Assembly (NCBI GenBank): GCA_027596945.1
Contig: JADGJH010000465.1
Location: forward strand, 1 to 18,227
Reading direction: 5' to 3'
Origin: Physocladia obscura
Lineage: Eukaryota; Chytridiomycota; Chytridiomycetes; Chytridiales; Chytriomycetaceae
Length of the DNA stretch: 18,227 bases
Position 1 is the stretch's first letter; each line of letters begins with the position of its first letter. The notes below the pieces were generated by a model that was given only the letters and a program-made list of their open reading frames with translations, was not told the origin of the DNA and did not search any database. Below, piece by piece: positions 10,164 to 18,227 of this stretch. The position numbers were made by a program, and so were the translations under genes.

Positions 10164-10380
10164 TTTCGCAAAAATAAAACAAAAATTTTTGATGGCACTC
10201 ACACCTGACAAAACGATTGGTGCCGGTTCAGGCAAACAAGCCAGAATTGGTTGGTTTTTCTGTTTGTCCCGATTTTTGTCAGTGTCAACGGGCCATGAAA
10301 TAAAGGTATAAAAAACATATAGTTAGACGACGTTCATTAATAAAAGCTGGAAATGAAGGGAAGGATTAGAGAGGTCTTCA
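10164..10380 (-). promoter_or_regulatory. Upstream region of the ABC transporter gene
   Basis: This is the immediate 5' side of the minus-strand transporter gene and retains normal CpG content. An in-frame upstream ATG (10233-10235) without intervening stop makes it unclear whether the first part is leader or coding. No specific binding site can be assigned. Confidence 0.35.
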
Positions 10381-11700
10381 ATTGTAAAACATAGAATTCA
10401 AACACAGAGTTTCAGCATTTATAAAAGAAACTATAGTTATTGGCAATGGAATACAAGTATTGCCACACAATATGTTAGCAAATCAAGTGATTATTCACAT
10501 AATTCTTCAAACAATGTGACAACTCAACAAAGCATGACCAAGACCTTGTTTCAATTCTATATTCTTCTTTTATCTTTATTTTATTCACCTACCAGTTATC
10601 TTTTTCATTCACTATTATTTTTGTTTTCTTATTTCTTCATTTTCCTTCATTTTCTGATATTTTCAGAAACTTTTTTATTTTATTTTAAATCTAAAATTAT
10701 AAATTTGAACCTCTGCAGGAAGATAAAAAAGAATATTTAAAAACTTAACTTTTTTGGCTATTAAAATCATCTTTATGAGGCTTAAGTGTACTTGGTTCAT
10801 ATGTGCAAAAACAAAAGTTTTTAAAGAAAACCAAAAATTGAAAGAAAGATATGTTTTATTGGTTATGAAATTTCAGGAAAATCATGATTAAATTCTATAG
10901 CAGATGAAGTGTGATAAATTTTATGACAAAAAAGATTAAACAAATAAGAATTGTCAACGTTATTATTTAACATATATTCAGCTTGTATAACTAATTTATT
11001 TCTAAATTTAACAGGCAATTATGCCTTTGATGTGGCTTATCACAATTTGGAATACCTTCTGACCTCCCTGTTTATTGAATCTGAGAAGCTTACTTGTTTT
11101 CTCCTCAAACTTTTTGTTCTAATGTTTTTCCGGTTTTGTATATAGTTCCTTGATTCCTTTTCCTGTGCCTCTCAACTACATGAATTGCAGTTTGAATTCT
11201 TGAAAAAGTTGCATCTGATTTCTCTACAATTGAGCAAATATATACTGCATCTCCAAGTACATCAATAATATAGATGTACATAAAGTTTGAAACATGTATG
11301 AGTTGAGGGAAAGACTTGAGAAAAATATTCACATCTTGGAATTTTTTGAGTTCCCTTTGTTCTTGTGATCAATCAAAAAAGTACATTGTTAAATGATTAA
11401 ATTGGTTTTCTTATCCAATTTTCTACAAAATTTTTTTAAAATAATTTCAAACTTTCTACAATTTTTAAGATCGAAGCGATTTCCAACTGCTTTTCAACCA
11501 TTTTATTTTAAATATGTCTTTAATTGCTCTTATTTTTTTCATTTTTTTTTACTTGAAAACCTTTTAAACACAATCTTTCTTCTTTGTTTTATTATTGGTC
11601 ATTTTAAGAAAACAGAAAGGCTTTATTAAGAAACTTTAACTCTAATTCATACTTCTATCTCAAAATCTTGTCATTTAATTTTGAGAAACCAAGTAGTAAA
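10381..11700. other. AT-rich, CpG-depleted intergenic stretch, probable transposon debris
   Basis: No intact gene. By hand count it contains only about four CpG in 1.3 kb, like the left transposon region. A 75-codon minus-strand frame (11332-11105) carries protein-like text (IIDVLGDAVYICSIVEKSD, then AIHVVERHRKRNQGTIYK) that I cannot place. A further T-rich plus-strand frame at 11393-11629 is compositionally driven. The stretch is best read as remains of an old insertion. Confidence 0.35.
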
Positions 11701-12505
11701 TGAGTTGACTCAAGCCAATTTGGCAACCAGCAACTTCTACAACGATTTTACTTGGTTTCAGATGTCCTCCTCAGAATCTTCGCTATCTTCTTTGTAAGTT
11801 TCTACATTATTATTTGTTTTATATTTTTGCGGTTCTTCAATTTCTATAAATATATATATGCATCCTTTAGTCCAAATGCCAAACTTTGTTCCTAAAATTT
11901 TACATGTCATAGCTGAAAAATTTTCCTTTTCAGTATAGATTAAATAAGCTAGCTCCTATCACCATAGGCATTTATTTTTATTAACTTAATATTTTTTATT
12001 ATTATTTATTTCACAGGAAGTGCACAGTCACGATTTTCCTATACTTTTTTAAATTCTAAATTTGATCTTTATATTCTTTTATAGCTTTTGCTACACGACA
12101 ACATGAGTCTGCTGTCATTTATATTGCTCTTCTTGGTCTTGGTTGTGTGTTTTTTGGTGGTTTTTATTGTTATTGTGTTTTAGTTAGTTTTGTTCGTTTT
12201 ATTTTTTCCTCCAAACCAAAAATATTTTCCTTCATTCCCAGTTTTGTTACTGGCGAAAGCTGATTTTATTAGTCCTTTTGCAATCTGACTCACGGTGGAC
12301 GAAGGATGTTCTCATTTACTTGGTCTTCTCATTTGATACTCAAATTTTCCAAGCATTTCTTAAACCCTGTTTTTCAAATTAAGAGGCTTATCTTTTATAT
12401 ATATTTCAATTTTTGCGGAAGTCATCGTGACATTGCCCTTGGCGATTGGCACGATAAGTTGAATTAAAAGAAAAAGAAAAAAATATTGACCAAAAACAGT
12501 TCAAA
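11701..12505. promoter_or_regulatory. 5' flank of permease copy 1, with a possible short spliced leader
   Basis: CpG returns towards normal here, so this is likely host promoter or leader DNA. Between 11746 and 11800 an acceptor-like TTTACTTGGTTTCAG is followed by an ATG (11762), ten codons (MSSSESSLSS) and a consensus donor GTAAGT at 11795. Acceptor-like sites follow (TTTTCAG near 11930, TTTCACAG near 12015). A 26-codon ATG frame at 12103-12183 would encode a wholly hydrophobic peptide, but the tract is T/G-rich and would give that by composition. No complete gene can be assembled. Confidence 0.25.
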
Positions 12506-13888
12506 ATGGTATCCATTGCTCTCACCGGAACGATAATATGGTCGGCATGCAGTCCAATCTTGGAAATAGCTTTCGTATTAGGTATACATACAGCTATTTT
12601 TCAAGGGTTTTTATCGAAGCAAATTGTTACAGCTGTCGGGATATACTTGTCAAGATCCAAGACAGTGTCAACAACAGATTCAAAGCTTCTCAGTACGCTC
12701 ATCATCAACATTATGTACCCATGTCTTCTGTTCACGAATGTAATCACCGGCGTGTCAACGGCCAATGTTGCCTCTTTTGGTATCATGACGATTGCGAGTA
12801 TTGTGATAACGCTGATTGGATTTGCGTTTGGATTCATTGTAATGGGATTGACAAGACCACCATCAGATTTCCGATATGGCACAGTGTGTGTGTTTGAATT
12901 TGCTCTTTCGGTGTTTTTCTTCTTTTTTTTTCGGCATTCACTAAAACAAATGGAAACTATCTAACAGAATGGCTACCGCAATGGGAAACTACGGAGATAT
13001 GGTTCTAGCTATCACTCTTGCTGTTGGAAACTTTGCCCCATTTAATGCCGGTGATGCATCGAAAGGAGTGGCGTGAGTAAATTATCTTTGGAAAATTTGC
13101 ATATCTGAAATGACGTGTCTCCGTTGAAGCCACTGATAACAAACGACAGATACGTCGCAGGATTCATGTGTTTTGCAACAATCTTTGCATTTACCGTTGG
13201 ATATAAACTTATTGGTGAAGATTTCAAGCATATGCCAAAGTCTGTGTTAGCTGTTAACACCACACCTATATCTGAAGCGGATGATCTTGCAATCGTCATT
13301 ACCGACGAATCTTTGGATACAAAAAATGTGGATACAAGCTCTCTTAAATATTGGCTCAAGACTTGTTTTAATCCGAACACGGTTGCAACACTATTGGGAC
13401 TATTGATTACTCTAATTCCGGTTCTCAGAAACCTGTTTTACACCGAATCAACAGCGACTGAAACTGCCACATCCCAGCCGCTCGCATTTATTTTCAAAGC
13501 TCTTCAACTCGTAGGAAACGCGGGGGTTCCAATTGGTTTGCTGAATGTTGGATCTGCGTTAGGACGTCTCGAGTTCAAAAAGTTTGCGCCGATTCGTGTA
13601 ATCACCGGAATTGCGCTTTGCAGATTAATTGTGATGCCCATTCTTGGAGTTGTTCTTGTGCAAGTTCTTGTATCGCATGGAATTATTGACGGCAATGATA
13701 AAATGATGCAATTTGTCATGATGATGGAAGCGTCAATTCCCACAGCATCAACAACGGTATATCTTACACAGTTCTGGCATCCGCGTGGAGAAGCAGATGC
13801 AATGGCGTCTGTTGTTGTTGTGCAATATGCTGTTGCGTTTGTAACAATGACATTGTCACTAGCGATAATATTATCCCTGCTGGCTTAA
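12506..13888 (+). CDS. Auxin efflux carrier (AEC/PIN-like) family permease, copy 1
   Basis: A multi-spanning membrane permease of the auxin-efflux-carrier family; fungal members lie in internal or plasma membranes and their substrates are mostly unknown. Exons 12506-12581, 12633-12885, 12968-13072 and 13150-13888 join to 1173 nt, 390 residues. Introns are 51, 82 and 77 bp; the second donor lies in a GTGTGTGT run, but GT|GTGTGT keeps the frame and matches the paralogue. The N-terminal helices include LLSTLIINIMYPCLLFTNV. They are followed by MATAMGNYGDMVLAI, a hydrophilic loop (about 173-213), then C-terminal helices with NAGVPIGLLNVGSALG and MMEASIPTASTTVYL. The N- and C-terminal helix bundles around a central loop fit the usual 10-helix layout. 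It converges on a paralogue at 14147-15497. A poly(A) signal lies at 13930. The family is clear; plant-like auxin transport should not be assumed. Confidence 0.9.
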
Positions 13889-14146
13889 CTGCACCTCATT
13901 TTAAGTATATCATTTTGTTCATTGGCAACAATAAAATTCCTCTGTATTCCTTACAAAAAAAATTAAGTCGCCCAATACTTTATGCATCAATATACCATGC
14001 CAGAGTCTTTTCTTCCTTTATTATTCAAAAATTTCATGCACATGCTTGCTCAATTCATCATTAAACACGAATATGATAATATTTGAAAGAAAAAGAAAAA
14101 AAAATACAAGGCACTATACCATGCGCCCTACACTATGTGCCCTACA
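13889..14146. other. 258-bp convergent spacer between the two permease genes
   Basis: This short shared 3' region separates the two inverted gene copies. It holds the plus-strand AATAAA at 13930 and a minus-strand AATAAA (TTTATT at 14017-14022), so the two transcripts probably end inside the spacer close to, or overlapping, one another. Confidence 0.6.
13930..13935 (+). terminator. Poly(A) signal AATAAA for permease copy 1
   Basis: A perfect AATAAA lies about 42 nt after the TAA stop at 13886-13888, at a usual distance for 3' end formation. Confidence 0.6.
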
Positions 14147-14148
14147 CT
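14121..14148. repeat. 14-bp direct tandem repeat at the 3' end of permease copy 2
   Basis: Two copies, ATGCGCCCTACACT (14121-14134) and ATGTGCCCTACACT (14135-14148), differ at one base, and a partial third copy (ATGC) follows. On the minus strand the repeat begins at the stop codon (TAG, 14149-14147), so the duplication extends the 3' UTR without altering the protein. Confidence 0.7.
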
Positions 14149-15497
14149 ATGCAAGAAGTGACAATATCACAGCAAGCGATAAAGTCAGAGTTACAAACGC
14201 AATCGCATATTGCACGACAACAACGGATGCCATTGCATCTGCTTCTCCACGCGGATGCCAGAATTGTGTGAGATATACAGCTGTTGATGCCGTTGGAATT
14301 GCCGCCTCCATCATCATGACAAATTGCATCATTTTATCATTCGCGTCAATGATACCATGCGATACAAGGACTTGTACAATAACGATACCAAGAATAGGCA
14401 TAATTATTAATCGACACACGGCAACTCCAGTAATGACTCGAATTGGTGCAAACTTTTTGAACTGGAGCTGGCCAAGAGCAGAGCCAACATTCAAAAGACC
14501 TAGAGGAACCCCCGCGTTTCCGACAAGTTGAATTGCCTTAAAAATGAATGCAAGGGGCTGAGATGTTGCAGTTTCAGTTGCTGTTGAATCAGAATAAAAC
14601 AAGTTTCTGAGGACTGGAATTAGAGTGATGAGCAGTCCCAACAACGTTGCGACCGTGTTCGGATTGAAACAAGTTTTGAGCCAATATTTTAGTGAACTGG
14701 TATCGGCAATTTTCGCGTTTGCAATTTCTTCAGTAACAATAATTTCTGGAGGAATATTCTCGTCAGTTCTGGCTGCCTGCTCCGCTCTTGGAATGTTCTT
14801 AAAATCTTCACCAATAAGCTTATAGCCAACGGTAAAGGTATATATGTTTGCAAAACATAAAAACGCACCGACATATCTGTTCACATACCAATTAGGGTTT
14901 CGCTTGACAGTGAAATGGTGAAAATGACAAATTTTGTTTTTGACAACTCACGCAACTCCTTTGGAAGCATCACCATCACTAAACGGAGCAAAATTACCAA
15001 CAGCTAGAGTAATAGCCAGAACCATATCTCCGTAATTTCCCATCGAGGTTGCCATTCTTTTCGCTTGTTAAGTTGATGACGGAAAAAACAACAAAAAAAA
15101 AACAAGCCAAAACTTACACAGTTCCATATCGAAAATCCGCCGGAGGTTTTGCCAATGCCATGACTAGAATACCAAAAGTGAGCCCAAATGCGGTGATAAT
15201 AACGGATGCAATCGTCATAATTCCGAATGCGGCAATATTGGCATTTGAAACACCCTCAACTACACTTGTGAACAGGAGGCATGGATACATAATATTGATG
15301 ATAAGAGTACTGAGAAGCTTTGAATCTGTTGTTGACACTGTCTTGGATCTTGACAAGTAGATTCCAGCAGCTGTCAGATAAGGCTGTTAGAATATTGAAA
15401 CAAATTGAGAAACTTCGTTACCCAAAACAAGAGCGATTTCCAAAATTGGACTGCAAGCAGACCATATAACGGTTCCAGTAAGGTTTATGGCCACCAT
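14147..15497 (-). CDS. Auxin efflux carrier (AEC/PIN-like) family permease, copy 2
   Basis: A paralogue of the permease at 12506-13888 in inverted orientation. Exons 15497-15422, 15370-15118, 15056-14952 and 14876-14147 (76, 253, 105 and 730 nt) join to 1164 nt, 387 residues. The first three exon lengths equal those of copy 1 and all three intron sites are conserved, while intron sequences differ (51, 61 and 75 bp). The reading starts MVAINLTGTVIWSACSPILE. From SSLKYW to the C terminus I count 17 differences in 183 residues against copy 1 (about 91% identity). The central loop (about 173-210) is nearly unrelated and three residues shorter, which accounts for the whole length difference. The membrane fold is as for copy 1. 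Its promoter is shared with the hydrolase gene on the other side. Both copies look intact. Confidence 0.9.
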
Positions 15498-15781
15498 TTC
15501 TGTTTCGATTGTTGGACGTTTGGAACAAATTGAAAGACAGCTCTTCAAAATTTTTCGGAGCTTCATTCCATTTTCAATGAGACTTTTCTTGATCAGTCAT
15601 ACAAGAAACCAAAAGTAAACAAAACCAATTGAACATAAACAGATTCTTTGAATAATATGTGCTATCAGCCTAATCTGCAAGCCAGAAACCTCTGCCTTTA
15701 AGCTGAAATTTGAGGTTTGCGGTCCATATAGAGCGCGATTATTCCTTAACGTAATAACTGGATGATCGTGGTAATTTTATA
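15498..15781. promoter_or_regulatory. Divergent promoter region, permease copy 2 / hydrolase
   Basis: 284 bp lie between the start codons of two divergently transcribed intact genes, so both promoters and 5' leaders must fit here. No convincing TATA box or named operator was found. The arrangement allows, but does not prove, co-regulation. Confidence 0.55.
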
Positions 15782-18207
15782 ATGATAAGGGGAGATGGCA
15801 GTTTTTCAAAAAAACACATAATGCTGCCAGTGTTGCTTGTGTTTGTGCCTGGTTTCTATGGTAGCGCAGCCTCATTTTCGACGTTTCCGTCCGATGTCAT
15901 GTATTCAATTGCAGCGATTGTAGGCGATAATGATCCCGGCAACAACAGTAACCGTACCTACAATGGCCGCGAGGGCAGCGCATGTCGCGATTCAGTCAAC
16001 GACATTCATATCAAAATGCATCCGCCCTTCGACTGCAAAGGCAGCAACGCCATCGCAGTGGCGAATCTGGCTGATTGGCTGGCCGCAAACGCTGCTGCCA
16101 CTGACTATCGTGCTGTTTTCCTTCTCGCTCACAGCATGGGTGGTCTGCTGGCTGCTGATGGTATGTGAACAAAATCGTGTTTATCTTTAGTTAGCGAATA
16201 ATAATGATAATAATTCGACAGTCTAACAAATTTGAAAAAGCCATACGCAATCTGTCGAATGAAAGAGAGCCATCTTTCCGGGTTGCCGCTCTCATTGCAT
16301 TTGATTCACCATTTTTCGGGCTTCACACCAACGTCATCTCTGATGCTCCAACATCACTTTCGGCGCTTGCAACTGAGCTACTACCGAGCCAAGAAACGAG
16401 ATCCGCAGCGTATGAATCTATTTCACAGGCATCGTCTTCTGTATACGAGGGTGCACTTGCAGTTTCCATGTCAACTTTCTCTTCCAGTCGCCGGTTAGCT
16501 TCCTCAATCACGTCATCGCAGCTTGCAAAGTCGAGCTACGAATCTTCCCTGAATGCAATCTCGGCAATTCACTCGCGCGCAATGCAACTTCAATCCCTGG
16601 GAATCCCTCACTCTGCGACGGCTATATTTGGAAAAGCTGTGACTGCTGCGTCCGCGACCTCCGTCCGAATCTCTGAGTCGTCATCTTCGGCGTATGATGC
16701 TGCTGCTAAGATAGTGCCACTGAATGAAGCCGCATCAATTGCTGTTGCAACTTTGCAACGTGCTTATGAGTCTGTCCCCACCTCCGACCAAGCTATCGCA
16801 GCCACTCGAACAATTGCAACCTCAACCGCAAATGCGGCTTCAACATCTTATTCAGCTGCTAAAAAAGTTGCGAAAGTTGGGGGTGCAGCTGCTGTGGTTG
16901 GTAGTACAGCTGTTGTGGGTGGTACTGCAGTTGTTGGTGGTGCAGCAGTTGCAGCATCAATGGGTGCGATCGGAGTGATGACAGCACTTGGGATTGCAAC
17001 TGTCGCTGCGTCTGGTGCGAGCGTTGCCGCTGTTGGAAGTGCAATTGTTGTTGCTGGTAAATTTTTAACTCCAAAGAAGACTTTGACTATTGCATCTGTG
17101 TCTGGAAAAACTGCAAGTGAAATCGAATCTGAAGAAATTATCGCTGAAGAATTAAATTCGCAGCTGCCACAAACATCGCAGCAAATAGCAGAGGAGCAAA
17201 TAGAACTTGAAAGCAACCCAAGTAGATCAAACCTTTTTAACTTGCAAAATCGAAGTGCAAATCTCGAGAAGCAAGATCGCAGAATTAAAATTGAATCACG
17301 CCTTTCCGAACTTGAAAATATTTCAGATAACATAATTACTCCTGATAATCAATCAGAATTCGCTGAAGCATCTGTTCATTTTGAACAACTGATGAGAAAA
17401 TATTCCATGCACACGACAACCACTTCTCCAGATAAAATTGAAGGTCAAAATAATGTCATAATTTCAATCACTGATTCGAATATCACAAATCAAAAATCTC
17501 TGACACAACCATCAACTTATACCCATACGTTACTTATCTCTGCTACAACTGAAAATTCAACCGCTTCAGAACAACTGTCAGAATCTAAACCTTCTGAAAC
17601 ATCACTCTATAAATATGTACCCTCAAATACAACCCTATTAACAACAACTCTCGCACTTGGCGCATACGGCGCATATTATTATACTGGTGGTTTAGTCGGT
17701 CTGGCAATTCCGACAATTCGCAGTGTAGCTGTTGGATGGATTGCGTCACAAGCAGCAGAAGCATCAAAGCATTTGAAATTTCTTTACCCACTTTGGGGCG
17801 AATCCCGTGCAAGTTGTGAACGCCGAATAGAATTTGTGAAAAGCCAGAAAACAAAATCGGGACTTGTATTTCAGTGTTTTTATATTGAACTTCCGCAGCC
17901 ACTTTTTGTTCAGCCTGTAAGTGTTTCTGCAAATGAAGTACCGGAGAATGAGAATAAGGATATATCTGCTTCAAATTCACCTGCTACTACTGTTCTGCCG
18001 CGTACATTTATTAAGCCACCGCCAATTACTCACGCAGAATTTTTCACAAAGATTTGTATGGGTGACGGAGATGTCGGAGATGTTATTTCGGCTCACATGT
18101 CTCTTCTCGTACGAAGTCGCAATCTGGGTACATATTGGAATCTTGTAGATGAAACTGCACGGTTAATCAGTGCACGGTTGTTGGAGTTGGAAAGGAATAA
18201 TTTTTGA
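15782..18207 (+). CDS. Alpha/beta hydrolase (DUF676/PGAP1-like lipase fold) with a giant lid insertion
   Basis: A putative serine hydrolase. Exon 1 is 15782-16160 and exon 2 is 16241-18207; the 80-bp intron has donor GTATGT, a CTAAC branch-like site at 16223-16227 and acceptor AAAAAG. Together they give 2346 nt, 781 residues. The splice joins LLAAD to AIRNLSNE and restores the family sequence; other acceptors meet stops or break the frame. Residues 17-30 (LLVFVPGFYGSAAS) are the first strand and oxyanion turn. AHSMGG holds nucleophile Ser-118, and IAFDSPFFGLHTNV follows the next strand. The likely catalytic His is His-745 in ISAHMSLL, with an acid among the Asps at 735-740. In between lie Ser/Ala-rich sequence (about 165-335), a Gly/Ala/Val-rich membrane-like stretch (339-399), a charged segment (about 415-490) and a second hydrophobic stretch (about 594-628). 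A second ATG at 15821 is an equally plausible start. The substrate is unknown; lipid or ester hydrolysis at a membrane is an inference. Confidence 0.82.
16882..16953 (+). repeat. 18-bp in-frame tandem repeat (four units) inside the hydrolase
   Basis: Four consecutive 18-bp units (starting 16882, 16900, 16918, 16936) encode GAAAVV, GSTAVV, GGTAVV and GGAAVA. The period is exactly six codons, so copy-number change would keep the frame. The repeat builds the first half of the hydrophobic stretch at residues 339-399. Confidence 0.75.
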
Positions 18208-18227
18208 ATGAACACTCTCTGTTTTTC

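Noticed and set aside
12898..12960. C-terminal extension of the first permease frame (VFEFALSVFFFFFF...)
   Set aside because: It is translation of intron 2; the paralogue has a GTAAGT donor at the equivalent position and the downstream exon continues the family sequence.
14046..14531. 161-codon plus-strand frame across the 3' end of permease copy 2
   Set aside because: It is antisense to a clear permease exon. A similar antisense frame occurs at the matching place opposite copy 1 (13504-13743), showing it follows from codon usage.
16161..16240. Two separate genes (a 128-residue hydrolase fragment and a 667-residue protein starting at 16204)
   Set aside because: A GTATGT donor, a CTAAC branch-like site and a single frame-compatible AG join them and restore continuous hydrolase sequence across the splice.
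16848..17333. 161-codon minus-strand frame opposite the hydrolase, rich in Ala, Thr and Pro
   Set aside because: It is a shadow of the Gly/Ala/Val repeat and charged segment on the coding strand. The plus-strand frame carries the family motifs and the splice evidence.
1..18227. CRISPR arrays, tRNA or rRNA genes
   Set aside because: No regularly spaced repeats, no box A/B pair with cloverleaf potential and no rRNA-like blocks were seen on either strand.

Overview
The window looks like nuclear DNA of an AT-rich fungus, most likely an early-diverging one such as a chytrid. The reasons are short spliceosomal introns (49-82 bp, GT...AG) throughout the protein genes, fungal-type families (ABCC transporter, auxin-efflux-carrier-like permease, a fungal alpha/beta hydrolase family), and decayed Tc1/mariner and pogo-like transposons. 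The lineage is an inference from protein and gene style, not from a database search.

Positions 1 to about 5400 are a transposon graveyard. A Tc1/mariner transposase pseudogene lies on the minus strand (70-1092) and still carries three recognisable introns. A pogo/DDE_1-like transposase pseudogene lies on the plus strand (1922-2428). Several further broken reading frames (2737-3081, 4257-4820, 5107-5370) and a GC-richer hairpin-bearing patch (3301-3860) are not identified. This tract is almost devoid of CpG, unlike the genes to its right, which points to decay of methylated cytosines or a RIP-like process.

Positions 5471-10163 (minus strand) hold an apparently intact 11-exon ABCC/MRP-type full transporter. 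My spliced model is 1383 residues, with both nucleotide-binding domains and no TMD0. Positions 10164-12505 are a 2.3 kb AT-rich intergenic stretch; part of it (10381-11700) is again CpG-poor and resembles transposon debris.

Positions 12506-15497 hold two paralogous auxin-efflux-carrier-family (PIN-like) permeases arranged tail to tail, each with four exons. Exons 1-3 have identical lengths in the two copies. The C-terminal half is about 91% identical at the protein level, while the central hydrophilic loop is almost unrelated. A 284-bp divergent promoter region (15498-15781) separates the second permease from a plus-strand two-exon alpha/beta hydrolase (15782-18207, 781 residues). Between its nucleophile Ser and its C-terminal His this enzyme carries a very large Ser/Ala-rich and Gly/Ala/Val-rich insertion. 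That architecture is the most unusual thing in the window. I found no CRISPR array, tRNA, rRNA or bacterial-type operon.
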